Shown here piece after piece: positions 29,454-38,676 of a DNA stretch of 64,000 nt. The notes below the pieces were generated by a model that was not told where the DNA came from, searched no databases, and was given only the letters and a program-made list of their open reading frames with translations. Made by a program: the position numbers and the translations under genes. The stretch's first letter is position 1. Each line of letters opens with the position of its first letter. This DNA comes from Bacteroidales bacterium (GTDB lineage Bacteria; Bacteroidota; Bacteroidia; Bacteroidales; UBA932): assembly GCA_017554335.1 (NCBI GenBank), contig JAFZIO010000051.1:1-64000 (forward strand). The letters run 5' to 3'.

Positions 29454-31626
29454 GCTGAAGGCCGGCGATGTTTACCGTCGCCGGACCGGAAGCGTTTTCT
29501 ATCGATCTTACGATTATCTGAACCCGTCCGCCGAAAGGCCGGACGGTATTTACATTGCGTTCCTTCTCCCTGAAACCGGGGTTGCCGTTGCCCCAGCCGA
29601 GCAGCTCGGCGTTCTCTACGCTGACTGTCAGCACTTCTTCGGGAGATTCGAGATCGATCACTACGACATCCTGCCCGTCGGGCCTCAAGGAGCCCTTGGA
29701 GAGGATTGCGCGCGTCTCTGACGGCACTGCCGGCCATACGTCGGCCGCAACGGCCTTCCGGCTGATGAAGCCCTTGGCGCTGAATTTCCGGGCACTTCCG
29801 ACACTCCACTCCAGGTGCCCGTCGACGGGCATCTGCTTCTTGCCCAGAGAACGGCCGTCGGCATACAAGGTAACGCTTTCGCAGTTGGAATACACCCACA
29901 CCTTGCCGTCGCAGGGGCCGCAGATATGCAGCAAGGGCTCGTCAGTCCACGCCGCCTTGAGGTAGAAGGCCTCGTCCTTGGGGTAGCAGCAGTAGTCGAG
30001 TATGCCGAACTGGGATCCGGTGGCAGGCCACTTCATCGGGTTTGGCTCGCCGCGGTAGTCCTGCCCCGTCCAGTAGAAGAGGCCGGCTGCCCAGGGGCGC
30101 TCCTTGTAGAACTTCCATCCGTGCTCTATTACATTTATGCGGCCGAGGGTGTCCAGCCTGTTGAGGGGGCGCATCCAGCCCTCCTCCGGCACGGTCTCAT
30201 ACTTGCCGCGCGTGCCGGCCCCGGAGGTCTCTTCCGTGCCTACTGCCGCCTTGCCCGGGTCGGCTTCGTGGAAGCCCTCTATATTGTTCTGGACTATGTA
30301 GTTGTAGCCTGGAACGTCCATCACGGGAGGAATCTCCCAGCCGCTGCAGTTTCCGTATGTGGCGGGGCGTGAAGGGTCGAGCTTGTGTACCTCCGCCTGC
30401 ATACGCCGGGCAACGGCAGGCCCAACTTTGTTGTACTCCAGGCCCCATTCCTCGTTGCCGACGCTCCAGAGTATTATGCAGGGGTGGTTTATGTCGCGCT
30501 GAATCATGTTGCGGAGGACGTCCAGCTGCCCGTCGTTGGCTCCGAACTGGCGGCACTCGTCTATTACCAGCAGGCCGAGCTCGTCGCAGAGATCCAGCAT
30601 GGCCGGGGAGGCGGGGTTGTGCGAGCAGCGTACGGCGTTGAAGCCGTATTCCTTCAGCTGCAGCAGGCGGTAGCGCCACAGTTCGTCCGGCACGCCAGTG
30701 CCCACTCCGGCATGGTCCAGATGCAGGTTGCAGCCTTTCAGCTTGAACGGCTCGCCGTTGAGCAGAAAGCCCTTTTCGCCGTTGAAGGCTATGTCGCGGA
30801 GGCCGAAGCGGCAGCTGTAGCTTGCGGATGGAACGCCGTCGTACAGGAGGGTGATTTCAGCGGTGTACAGGTAAGGGTCGTCAGGGGACCATTTATGCGA
30901 AGGGGCGGCAACGGGGGAGCCTTCGGCATCAAGTATGCGCACGCTGGAGCTGACCTTCGACGGGTCGAGTTTCTCGTCTGCCAGCACCGTGCGGAACTCC
31001 GGGCGGCCGTCGCGGATACGCAGGCTCCACGGCTCCATGGCCACGGGCCCCGCCTTGTGCAGCCAGACATTGCGGTATATGCCCGCACCCTCGTAGTACC
31101 AGCCCTCCTCCGCGGAGGCGTCGCAGCGTACGGTGATTACGTTGTCGCTGCCGTACTTCAAATAGGGGCTGAGGTCGTAAACATAAGACATGTAGCCGCT
31201 GCGCCCGCAGCCCAGCAGGTAGCCGTTGCAGTAAACCTGGCTGTCACGGTATATGCCCTGGAACTCTATCCGGATCTGAGAGCCCTCGTCCTCTGCAGGC
31301 ACGAAGAGATGCTTCCGGTACCAGCCTACGGAGTTGCCGGGATACTTCCAGCCTATGCATTTGTAGCCGTGTGAGTGGCTGGCTTCCGCGCTGAACGGCA
31401 GGTCCACCACCCAGTCGTGGGGCAGATTCACTATCTGCCATGCGCTGTCGTCGAAAGCCGGATTTACCGGAGAAAGGCAATTGTCCATGAGCCCGGACTT
31501 GGCAACCGGAGTGAAATACTCCGTGAAATGGTGGAAGTCCAGTTCCGGCGAAGCCGCGTTTCCGGGAGCAAACGACCATCCGTTGTTCAGCAGTATGGCC
31601 GAAAGCAAATAGATAAGAGTTCTCAT
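29431..31626 (-). CDS. GH2 beta-galactosidase-like enzyme
   Basis: This 731-residue secreted enzyme (signal peptide from ATG at 31626, MRTLIYLLSAILLNNG) has the GH2 order of sugar-binding, Ig-like and barrel domains plus a C-terminal domain. NLPHDWVVDLPFSAEASHSH, YYEGAGIYRNVWL and VRCSHNPASPAMLDLCDELG are typical of Bacteroidetes beta-galactosidases; the acid/base Glu is at about 392 (SVGNEEWG) and the likely nucleophile at about 465 (GTEETSG). Beta-mannosidase activity cannot be excluded, but the motifs favour beta-galactosidase. It is divergent from the GH31 gene across 49 bp. The pair resembles side-chain enzymes of xyloglucan loci. Confidence 0.87.
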   Translation of the reverse strand: MRTLIYLLSAILLNNGWSFAPGNAASPELDFHHFTEYFTPVAKSGLMDNCLSPVNPAFDDSAWQIVNLPHDWVVDLPFSAEASHSHGYKCIGWKYPGNSVGWYRKHLFVPAEDEGSQIRIEFQGIYRDSQVYCNGYLLGCGRSGYMSYVYDLSPYLKYGSDNVITVRCDASAEEGWYYEGAGIYRNVWLHKAGPVAMEPWSLRIRDGRPEFRTVLADEKLDPSKVSSSVRILDAEGSPVAAPSHKWSPDDPYLYTAEITLLYDGVPSASYSCRFGLRDIAFNGEKGFLLNGEPFKLKGCNLHLDHAGVGTGVPDELWRYRLLQLKEYGFNAVRCSHNPASPAMLDLCDELGLLVIDECRQFGANDGQLDVLRNMIQRDINHPCIILWSVGNEEWGLEYNKVGPAVARRMQAEVHKLDPSRPATYGNCSGWEIPPVMDVPGYNYIVQNNIEGFHEADPGKAAVGTEETSGAGTRGKYETVPEEGWMRPLNRLDTLGRINVIEHGWKFYKERPWAAGLFYWTGQDYRGEPNPMKWPATGSQFGILDYCCYPKDEAFYLKAAWTDEPLLHICGPCDGKVWVYSNCESVTLYADGRSLGKKQMPVDGHLEWSVGSARKFSAKGFISRKAVAADVWPAVPSETRAILSKGSLRPDGQDVVVIDLESPEEVLTVSVENAELLGWGNGNPGFREKERNVNTVRPFGGRVQIIVRSIENASGPATVNIAGLQPIVLRAE

Positions 31627-31650
31627 AGACGCAAGATAGCATTTTTTTGT

Positions 31651-31658
31651 TAGATTTG
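31651..31658 (+). promoter_or_regulatory. Candidate -7 element (TAnnTTTG) before the GH31 gene
   Basis: TAGATTTG lies 17 bp before the GH31 start, within the 49-bp divergent spacer with GH2. It matches the -7 consensus but has no clear -33 element at the right distance. Confidence 0.4.
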
Positions 31659-31675
31659 TATCATAAGCGAATAGC

Positions 31676-34417
31676 ATGAAAAGACTTTTAACCATTCTCC
31701 CTTTCCTGATGCTTTTCTGTGCATGCGGGAACTACTCCGTAAACGGTAACCGCGTAGATGTGCGCGTATCCGGCGGCGAACGTATAAGCCTATATGTCAT
31801 AGGCGACAAGATAATCCGCGTGCAGGCGGGCGGCGAGCGTTCGGGCGGCAGCCTGGTGGTGCTCCCTGCTGCATCGGACGCCACTATTGAGGTGACTGAG
31901 GATGACGGCGGCGTGCAGATCCGTACGCCGGAGCTCCTGGCAGTCGTGAGCCGGGACGGCATGCTTTCGTTCTTCGATGCCGACGGCCGCGGACTTCTGG
32001 AAGGAGGCCGCATCGCAATGACTCCAAAGACGGTGGAGAAGTGCAAGGGCTATGAAGTGCGTACCGTTTTCGACAGTCCGGCCGATGAAGCGTTCTACGG
32101 CCTGGGGCAGCACCAGACCGGCGAATTCAACCGCAAGGGCACCGACGAAGAGCTCTACCAGTACAACACCAAGATAAGCATACCCTTCGTGGTGTCCACC
32201 AGGGGCTACGGCCTGCTGTTCGACGCCTATTCCTATAGCCGCTGGGGCAATCCGGAGGGCATGCGCCAGTTGGGGGAGAGCTTCAAACTCTACGACAAGG
32301 ACGGCGTCGAAGGGGCTCTGACCGGTACCTACACAGCTGCCGACGGCAGTACGCTGGTAAGGCGCGAGAGCGGGATACGCTTCGACGACGAGCTCGCCAT
32401 CCGCAATCTGCCGGAGTTCCCGCTCCAGGGCGCTTCGGTGGTTTACGAAGGCAGCATCGAGGCTCCGGCTACCGGGGACTATCGCTTCAGCCAGTATTAC
32501 GCCGGCTTCCAGCGCACGCTCATCGGGGGCGAGGAGGTTATGTCGCGCCGCTGGCGTCCGGCATGGAACCCCAACAGCTGCCGCTATCAGGTACATCTGG
32601 AGCAGGGCGTCCGCACCCCGGTGCGCGTGGAGTGGGAGCCGGACGGGGGAGTGTCGTACATTGGTCTCAAGGTGTATCCTCTGTATGATTCGGAGGAGTT
32701 GAGTTTCTGGTCCGAATTCGAGCCGGGGGCGGATTTCTATTTCATCGCGGGAGACGATTATGACGAGATAATCAAGGGTTACCGTTCGCTCACGGGCAAG
32801 GCTCAGGTCGTTCCCAAGTGGGCCCTGGGCTTCTGGCAGAGCCGCGAGCGCTACTCCACCCAGGACGAAATAGTAAACACCCTGGCCGAGTTCCGCCGCA
32901 GGGGTATCCCGGTAGACAATATAGTTCAGGACTGGCAGTACTGGAAAGACGACCAGTGGGGCAGCCACGACTTCGACCCGGAGCGCTATCCCGACCCCGA
33001 AAAGATGCTGGACGACGTTCATGCCATGAACGGCCGCTTCATGATAAGCGTGTGGCCGAAATTCTATACAAACACAGATAATTACAAGGCCCTTGCAGCC
33101 GGAGGATATACCTATGAGCATGCAGTGGCGGATTCGGTGAAGGACTGGCTGGGCTATTACCAGACCTTCTATGATGCCTATGCGGCAGGCGGACGAAAGC
33201 TCTTCTGGCAGCAGATGGACGAACACCTTTACAGCCGTTACGGGCGCAAGATAGACGCCTGGTGGATGGATGCCAGCGAGCCCAACCTCAGGGACTGCCT
33301 GCCCAAGGAATACATGCAGTGGCTGCTTACGCCCACGGCCCTCGGCCCTGCGACCGAATACTATAACACCTATGCCCTGGTCAACGCCAAGGCCATTTAT
33401 GAGGGCCAGCGCAGCGTGGAGCCGGACAAGCGTGTGTTCCTGCTGACCCGCAACGGTTTTGCCGGCCTCCAGCGCTATTCCACGGCCTCATGGAGCGGCG
33501 ACACCGGCACATCCTGGGAGGATATGCGAACCCAGATTACGGCTGGCCTGGGCTACTCCATGGCAGGTGTGCCTGTCTGGGGCATGGATACCGGAGGTTT
33601 CAGTGTGATGGGCAAGTTCCAGGATCCCGCAAACCTCGACGAATGGCGCGAGCTGCAGACTCGCTGGCATCAGTTCGGATCCTTCGTCCCCCTGTTTCGC
33701 GCCCATGGACAGTGGCCGCAGCGCGAGCTCTGGAACATAGCCCCGGAGGGCTCCCCGGCGTACGAAAGCATACTCTATTACATCAAGTTGAGATACCGCC
33801 TGATGCCGTACATCTATTCCCTCGCCGGCGCAGTCAACCTGGAGGATTACACCATGATGCGCGGTCTTCCGATGGACTTCCCGGACGATTTGGCAGCACG
33901 GGAGGTGTCGGACCAGTGGATGTTCGGACCGGCCCTGATGCCCTGCCCCGTCTGCGAATACAAGGCCCGCTCGCGCGAGGTTTATTTGCCCGAGGGTACA
34001 TGGTATGACTTCTATTCCGGAGCCGAGGTCGATGGCGGGCGCACCATTTCTGCGCCGGCACCTTACGGCCGCATACCATTGTACGTACGCGGAGGCAGTA
34101 TTTTACCCCTCGGACCAGACATTCAGTGGTCCGGTGAAAGCCCCGGAGGAGACCTGGAGTTGCGCATTTATCCAGGCAGGGACTGCGATTTCTTGCTGTA
34201 TGACGACGACGGCGTAAGCTACGGCTACGAGCGTGGCGAATATTGCGTGATTCCTGTTCATTGGGACGATGCCGGGAGTGTCCTGAGCATAGGCGGGCGC
34301 GAGGGCTCTTTCCCCGGCATGGCAGAGAGCAGGAAGTTTACCGTAAAGTTAACGGGCCCCCGCAAGGCAAGCCGTGAGCTAATCTATGACGGTACTGAAT
34401 GTTGCGTGCGCTTTTAG
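31676..34417 (+). CDS. GH31 alpha-xylosidase-like lipoprotein with PA14 insert
   Basis: This 913-residue lipoprotein (lipobox FCAC) is a GH31 enzyme. The N-terminal domain (about residues 20-220) is followed by a PA14-like insert (about 225-350, with YEGSIEAPATGDYRF and RVEWEPDGG). The barrel has the nucleophile Asp at about 532 (WWMDASEPN) and the acid/base Asp at about 609 (WSGDTGTSW). GH31 proteins with a PA14 insert include the alpha-xylosidases of xyloglucan systems (family knowledge), so removal of xylose from xyloglucan oligosaccharides is the best guess; other alpha-glycosidase activities are possible. It is divergent from GH2 and is the right boundary of the PUL. Confidence 0.88.
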   Translation: MKRLLTILPFLMLFCACGNYSVNGNRVDVRVSGGERISLYVIGDKIIRVQAGGERSGGSLVVLPAASDATIEVTEDDGGVQIRTPELLAVVSRDGMLSFFDADGRGLLEGGRIAMTPKTVEKCKGYEVRTVFDSPADEAFYGLGQHQTGEFNRKGTDEELYQYNTKISIPFVVSTRGYGLLFDAYSYSRWGNPEGMRQLGESFKLYDKDGVEGALTGTYTAADGSTLVRRESGIRFDDELAIRNLPEFPLQGASVVYEGSIEAPATGDYRFSQYYAGFQRTLIGGEEVMSRRWRPAWNPNSCRYQVHLEQGVRTPVRVEWEPDGGVSYIGLKVYPLYDSEELSFWSEFEPGADFYFIAGDDYDEIIKGYRSLTGKAQVVPKWALGFWQSRERYSTQDEIVNTLAEFRRRGIPVDNIVQDWQYWKDDQWGSHDFDPERYPDPEKMLDDVHAMNGRFMISVWPKFYTNTDNYKALAAGGYTYEHAVADSVKDWLGYYQTFYDAYAAGGRKLFWQQMDEHLYSRYGRKIDAWWMDASEPNLRDCLPKEYMQWLLTPTALGPATEYYNTYALVNAKAIYEGQRSVEPDKRVFLLTRNGFAGLQRYSTASWSGDTGTSWEDMRTQITAGLGYSMAGVPVWGMDTGGFSVMGKFQDPANLDEWRELQTRWHQFGSFVPLFRAHGQWPQRELWNIAPEGSPAYESILYYIKLRYRLMPYIYSLAGAVNLEDYTMMRGLPMDFPDDLAAREVSDQWMFGPALMPCPVCEYKARSREVYLPEGTWYDFYSGAEVDGGRTISAPAPYGRIPLYVRGGSILPLGPDIQWSGESPGGDLELRIYPGRDCDFLLYDDDGVSYGYERGEYCVIPVHWDDAGSVLSIGGREGSFPGMAESRKFTVKLTGPRKASRELIYDGTECCVRF

Positions 34418-34442
34418 CAAAAATTTCTTAACTTTGTAAGGT

Positions 34443-35447
34443 ATGAAATCTATTCTCGGCATCGGCAACGCCTTAACGGACATTCTGGCCGTCCTTCCGG
34501 ACGACACCTTACTGAATACTTACCATTTGCCGCGCGGCAGCATGCAGCATGTGGACATGGAGACCGGCGACAAGATATGGGCGGCCCTCAAACCTCTGGG
34601 CGTTAAATATGTAGCCGGAGGCAGCGCGGCCAATACCATAGTCTGCACGTCCATTTTCGGAATGCCTTCCAGCTTCATAGGCAAGATTGGCGACGACGAA
34701 CTCGGCCTGCTGTTCAAGAGCGACCAGGAGCAGTACGGAGTCAACACCCTTCTCCTAAAGAGCGAGCACTCCAGCGGCCGTTCCATGGTGTTCGTTAGCG
34801 GAGGCAACGCCGAGCGCACCTTTGCGGTCTATCTGGGTGCGGCCATGGATTTGGTTCCGGAAGACCTCAAACCGGAGTATTTCGAAGGTCACGATTATTT
34901 TCACATCGAGGGCTACCTGGTGCAGAACCAGGACCTTATCCGCAAAGCGGTGGAACTGGCGCACGACGCCGGTTGCATCATCTCCCTGGACATGGCCTCC
35001 TACAATGTAGTGGAGAGCAACAATGCCTTCCTGCACGACATCGTGGACCGTTACGTGGACATAGTTTTCGCGAATGAGACCGAAGCCCGAGCCTTTACCA
35101 AGATAAGCGACCCTCACGCCGCCATGGTTGAGATGTGCCAGCTTTGCAAGACTGCAATCGTCAAGGTCGGCAAGGACGGCAGCTGGGTCAAGTCGGGAGA
35201 CGAAGAGTACTACATTCCCGCATGGCCGGCCAACACCATCGATGCAACGGGCGCCGGAGACACCTACGCCGCCGGCTTCCTGTATGCCCACGCCCTGGGA
35301 ATGCCGCTCAAGGTCTGCGGCGAGGTGGGCTCCATTATCGCAGCCAAGGTGGTCGAGGTAATCGGAACCAAGATAGACATTCCCCGCTGGCGCGACGCCA
35401 AGATTGAGATAAGGGAACTCATTACCGCCAACGGCGGTCAGTTATGA
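34443..35447 (+). CDS. PfkB-family sugar/nucleoside kinase (adenosine kinase-like)
   Basis: This 334-residue cytoplasmic kinase of the ribokinase/PfkB family carries the N-terminal GIGNALTDILAVLP, the substrate-lid motif GGSAANTIVCTSIFG, and the C-terminal ATP/anion-hole motif DATGAGDTYAAGF with the catalytic Asp. The overall pattern is that of the adenosine kinase branch, but a sugar substrate cannot be ruled out. A TAACTTTG box (34429-34436) lies 6 bp upstream of the start. It overlaps the next gene by 4 bp (ATGA). It is not obviously part of the PUL. Confidence 0.85.
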   Translation: MKSILGIGNALTDILAVLPDDTLLNTYHLPRGSMQHVDMETGDKIWAALKPLGVKYVAGGSAANTIVCTSIFGMPSSFIGKIGDDELGLLFKSDQEQYGVNTLLLKSEHSSGRSMVFVSGGNAERTFAVYLGAAMDLVPEDLKPEYFEGHDYFHIEGYLVQNQDLIRKAVELAHDAGCIISLDMASYNVVESNNAFLHDIVDRYVDIVFANETEARAFTKISDPHAAMVEMCQLCKTAIVKVGKDGSWVKSGDEEYYIPAWPANTIDATGAGDTYAAGFLYAHALGMPLKVCGEVGSIIAAKVVEVIGTKIDIPRWRDAKIEIRELITANGGQL

Positions 35448-35872
35448 AGATAACCCGGAAGCTCATACATTTCCTACGCCTTCGCCGCAACCGCAGTACC
35501 GTGCCCACAGGCCTGGTGCCGTTGTCCGGTTTGCACAGCGCCGTTATATTTCTGGAGAATCCGGGAGACATTTCCGAGCCCCAGAAAGTAAGCGTCGCGA
35601 CTTTCTTCAAGCAGCACGGAATAGGGATTTCCTGGCTCCACTCGGAAGACGAAGAACTGCGCAGCTCTTCGGACCTTTTTATTTCCCTGGCCTTGTCCGG
35701 CGACATATTCGAACGCTATGCTGCATCGTGCAGCAGCGCCCGCTTTAAGGTAGGCCGTCACCAGCTGAAAGGGGATGTATATGATTTTGTGATGACGGAT
35801 AATGCCACTGAGCCCGTCCCGGCCATGGAGGCATGCGGAGTAATAGAACAATATTTACTAAACATTAAATAA
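35444..35872 (+). CDS. Conserved Bacteroidetes hypothetical protein (DUF6913-like)
   Basis: This 142-residue cytoplasmic protein has no signal peptide, no transmembrane segment and no motif of known function. A basic N-terminus (MKITRKLIHFLRLRRNR) is followed by alternating beta and helix (SGLHSAVIFLENPGDISEPQ; SSDLFISLALSGDIFERYAA). The pattern resembles the family named DUF6913 that often sits in housekeeping regions of Bacteroidetes; this identification is from memory and tentative. It is translationally coupled to the PfkB kinase by a 4-bp overlap. Confidence 0.65.
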   Translation: MKITRKLIHFLRLRRNRSTVPTGLVPLSGLHSAVIFLENPGDISEPQKVSVATFFKQHGIGISWLHSEDEELRSSSDLFISLALSGDIFERYAASCSSARFKVGRHQLKGDVYDFVMTDNATEPVPAMEACGVIEQYLLNIK

Positions 35873-35886
35873 CCACTAGACACGCA

Positions 35887-36747
35887 ATGTTTGAAATTTT
35901 AAGTAAAGAGATGCTGACGCCCATCATCTGCAGGATGAAGGTGTCCGCACCCAGGCTTGCCGCTGCGGCCCAGCCGGGCCAGTTCCTGATCGTCCGCGCA
36001 GACGAGAAGGGAGAGCGCATCCCTCTTACTATCAGCGATTTCGATCGCAAGGAAGGCACCGTAACCATCGTCACCCAGAAAATCGGCGCTTCTACGGCCG
36101 ACATCATCGCCTATGAGCCCGGCGAGTGCTTCGCCGACGTAGTAGGCCCCTTGGGACTCGCTTCCGAATTTGTGGAGATGCCTGCCGACAAGCTCGCGCA
36201 GCAGCGTTACATCCTCATCGCCGGCGGTCTCGGCACGGCTCCCGTCTATCCCCAGGCCAAATGGCTCAAGGAGCACGGAGTTCCCGTGGACGTGATCATA
36301 GGCGCCAAGACCAAGGACCTGCTCATCTACACCGACGAGATGCGTGAGGTCTGCGACAACCTTTTCATCTGTACGGACGACGGTTCCGAGGGCTTCAAGG
36401 GCATGGGTACCAATATGCTGGAGCATGTGGTTGAAGAAGGCCACAAGTACACCCAGGCCGTCATCATCGGTCCTATGATAATGATGAAGTTCACGACCCT
36501 CACCTGCAAGAAGCTCGGCATACCCGCAATCGTGAGCCTTAACACCCTTATGGTTGACGGAACCGGAATGTGCGGCGCATGCCGCGTAAGCGTAGGCGGC
36601 AAGACCCGCTTCGCATGTGTGGAAGGTCCCGAATTCGACGGCTACGAGGTCGACTTCGACCAGGCTATGCGCCGTCAGGGCCAGTACAAGGCAGAGGAAA
36701 TTGCTGCCAACGAGAATCACGTCTGTAAAATAGGGAGGGGAAAATAA
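35887..36747 (+). CDS. Ferredoxin:NADP+ oxidoreductase subunit, FAD/2Fe-2S (NfnA/SudB-like)
   Basis: The 286-residue protein belongs to the dihydroorotate-dehydrogenase electron-transfer family: an FAD-binding domain (about residues 1-95), an NAD-binding domain (about 105-220, ILIAGGLGTAPVYPQAKWL) and a C-terminal 2Fe-2S site with the cysteines of GMCGACRVSVGG and RFACVEGPEFDG (about 228-245). With the next gene it forms the pair known as NfnAB or sulfide dehydrogenase SudBA, which links reduced ferredoxin, NADH and NADPH. Its stop shares one base with the start of the partner gene. Confidence 0.9.
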   Translation: MFEILSKEMLTPIICRMKVSAPRLAAAAQPGQFLIVRADEKGERIPLTISDFDRKEGTVTIVTQKIGASTADIIAYEPGECFADVVGPLGLASEFVEMPADKLAQQRYILIAGGLGTAPVYPQAKWLKEHGVPVDVIIGAKTKDLLIYTDEMREVCDNLFICTDDGSEGFKGMGTNMLEHVVEEGHKYTQAVIIGPMIMMKFTTLTCKKLGIPAIVSLNTLMVDGTGMCGACRVSVGGKTRFACVEGPEFDGYEVDFDQAMRRQGQYKAEEIAANENHVCKIGRGK

Positions 36748-38123
36748 TGGCAAACAGAATACCCAGAGTCGCGGTCCGCGAGCAGGATCCCAAGGTCCGC
36801 GCAACCAACTTCGAAGAAGTATGCTACGGTTACAACCGTGAAGAAGCTATGCTGGAGGCCAGCCGCTGCCTGCATTGCAAGAATCCCCGCTGCGTGGGAG
36901 CATGCCCCGTCAACGTCAATATTCCCGAATTCATAGCAAAAGTCGCAGAAGGCGACGTGGATGCTGCCGCCGCGATTATCGCCCAGGACAGCTCGCTGCC
37001 TGCAGTTTGCGGCCGTGTCTGCCCTCAGGAGACCCAGTGCGAAGGAAGCTGCGTCCTCGGCGTGAAGGGTGAGCCGGTGGCAATCGGCAAGCTCGAGCGC
37101 TTCGTCGCCGACGAGACCCTTGCCAAGGCATCCGCAACAGTAGCTCCTTCCAATGGTATCAAGGTAGCGGTCGTCGGTTCCGGTCCTGCAGGTCTCGCGT
37201 GTGCCAGCGACCTTGCCAAATGGGGCTACGACGTCACTATTTTCGAGGCCCTGCACAAGGCCGGCGGCGTGCTGGAATACGGTATCCCCGAGTTCCGTCT
37301 GCCCAAGGACAATGTGCTGAAGCACGAAATAGCGAAGGTGCGTGCGCTCGGCGTAAAGATTGAGACCGACGTCATCATCGGCAAGACCGTAACCATCGAC
37401 CACCTGATGGACGAGGAAGGCTTCAAGGCCGTATTCATCGGCTCCGGAGCCGGTCTTCCCAAGTTCATGAATATCCCCGGCGAAAACCTCTGCGGCGTAT
37501 TTTCCGCCAACGAGTTCCTTACCCGCAATAACCTCATGAAGGCCTGGCGCGAGGACTACCTGACCCCTATCCATGCCGGCAAGAAGGTGTGCGTCGTAGG
37601 TGGCGGAAACGTCGCCATGGATGCTGCCCGTACCGCCCTGCGCCTGGGTGCCGAGGTACACATCGTATACCGTCGTACCGAGGCTGAGCTTCCCGCCCGC
37701 AAGGAGGAGGTCCACCACGCCATCGAGGAAGGCATCATCTTCGACATGCTGACCAATCCGGTAGAAGTTATCGGAGACGAGAAAGGGTGGGTCAAGGCCC
37801 TCAAGTGCATACGTATGGAGCTTGGAGAGCCCGACGAGAGCGGCCGCCGCAGCCCCGTTCCGGTGGAAGGCAGCGAGTTCGAGATTGAGACCGAGACCGT
37901 AATCATGGCCCTCGGAACTTCTCCCAACCCTATGATTTCCAGGTCAACTGCCGGTCTGGAGACCAACCGTCGCGGCTGCCTCGTTGCCGACGAGCAGGGC
38001 GCAACCACTCGTCCCGGTGTGTTCGCCGGAGGTGACGCCGTTACCGGCGCCGCCACTGTCATCCTCGCCATGGGCGCAGGCCGTACCGCAGCAAAGGCTA
38101 TTGACAAATATTTAAAGGGCTGA
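36747..38123 (+). CDS. NADPH-dependent flavoprotein, glutamate synthase small-subunit type (NfnB/GltA-like)
   Basis: This 458-residue flavoprotein has an N-terminal double 4Fe-4S domain (CLHCKNPRCVGACPVNVNIP and CGRVCPQETQCEGSC), an FAD-binding motif at about residue 142 (VVGSGPAGLACASDLAKWGY) and an NADP-binding motif at about 282 (VVGGGNVAMDAARTALRLGA). It ends with the second FAD segment GVFAGGDAVTGAATVILAMG. Because the neighbour is NfnA-like and there is no large glutamate synthase subunit nearby, the electron-bifurcating NADPH/ferredoxin role is more likely than glutamate synthesis. Confidence 0.9.
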   Translation: MANRIPRVAVREQDPKVRATNFEEVCYGYNREEAMLEASRCLHCKNPRCVGACPVNVNIPEFIAKVAEGDVDAAAAIIAQDSSLPAVCGRVCPQETQCEGSCVLGVKGEPVAIGKLERFVADETLAKASATVAPSNGIKVAVVGSGPAGLACASDLAKWGYDVTIFEALHKAGGVLEYGIPEFRLPKDNVLKHEIAKVRALGVKIETDVIIGKTVTIDHLMDEEGFKAVFIGSGAGLPKFMNIPGENLCGVFSANEFLTRNNLMKAWREDYLTPIHAGKKVCVVGGGNVAMDAARTALRLGAEVHIVYRRTEAELPARKEEVHHAIEEGIIFDMLTNPVEVIGDEKGWVKALKCIRMELGEPDESGRRSPVPVEGSEFEIETETVIMALGTSPNPMISRSTAGLETNRRGCLVADEQGATTRPGVFAGGDAVTGAATVILAMGAGRTAAKAIDKYLKG

Positions 38124-38126
38124 GCA

Positions 38127-38157
38127 TTGCAGTTTTTTAAATAAGTTTTTATATTTG
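38127..38157 (+). promoter_or_regulatory. Bacteroidetes-type promoter for the small lipoprotein gene
   Basis: TTG (38127-38129), a 20-bp spacer and TATATTTG (38150-38157) fit the -33/-7 consensus. Transcription would start near 38164, leaving a leader of about 40 nt. Confidence 0.78.
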
Positions 38158-38203
38158 CATTCAGTTAAGACACAATTGTTTTACTTTTATACACTACACA
38201 ACA

Positions 38204-38614
38204 ATGAAAAAATCATTCTTTATTGCTCTGATGGCTGTCGTTGCATTCGCAGTCACTAGCTGCTCCACCACCCTCAAGAGCGTCCAGGAGCCCATCGTAA
38301 AGTTCGACCTCACCTCCGCTGACTTTGTTCTTTCCGAGCAGGTTACCGGTCAGGCCGCCATTCATCGTATCCTCGGTGTCGACTGGGCCCGTCTGTTCAC
38401 CAACAACTACGGTACCATCTCCGTCCCTCTCGTGGGTGTAAGCAACGTTACCAGCCTCAACATGATGTATGCTGTCTATGACCTCATCGAGAAGCATCCT
38501 GGCTATGACTTTGTCATGTATCCTCAGTTCTCCACCAAGGTTGTCGGTGTTCCGGGCCTCTATGAGAAGACTGAGATCAAGGTTACCGCTCGTCTGGGCA
38601 AGCTTAAGAAATAA
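38204..38614 (+). CDS. Small lipoprotein of unknown function
   Basis: The 136-residue product has a signal peptide with lipobox VTSC and a mature part of about 117 residues with no enzymatic motif. The segments NMMYAVYDLIEKHPGYDFVMYPQF and EKTEIKVTARLGKLKK look like those of conserved Bacteroidales lipoproteins of unknown role. It has its own consensus promoter and a strong terminator, so it is a monocistronic and possibly abundant transcript. Nothing nearby indicates the function. Confidence 0.8.
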   Translation: MKKSFFIALMAVVAFAVTSCSTTLKSVQEPIVKFDLTSADFVLSEQVTGQAAIHRILGVDWARLFTNNYGTISVPLVGVSNVTSLNMMYAVYDLIEKHPGYDFVMYPQFSTKVVGVPGLYEKTEIKVTARLGKLKK

Positions 38615-38636
38615 GAGCTTTAATAAAGATCTTAAT

Positions 38637-38676
38637 AAAATAAGGTGCATCAAGCGATGCACCTTATTTTATTTTT
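38637..38676. terminator. Bidirectional terminator between convergent genes
   Basis: A perfect 15-bp inverted repeat (38637-38651 and 38656-38670) with a 4-nt aagc loop has A-rich left and T-rich right ends, followed by atttttgg. It can end both the rightward lipoprotein transcript and the leftward aroD-aroA transcript. Confidence 0.9.

Noticed and set aside
36747..38123. Glutamate synthase small subunit
   Set aside because: The family fits, but no large subunit is adjacent and the partner is an NfnA-like protein, so an Nfn-type role is preferred.
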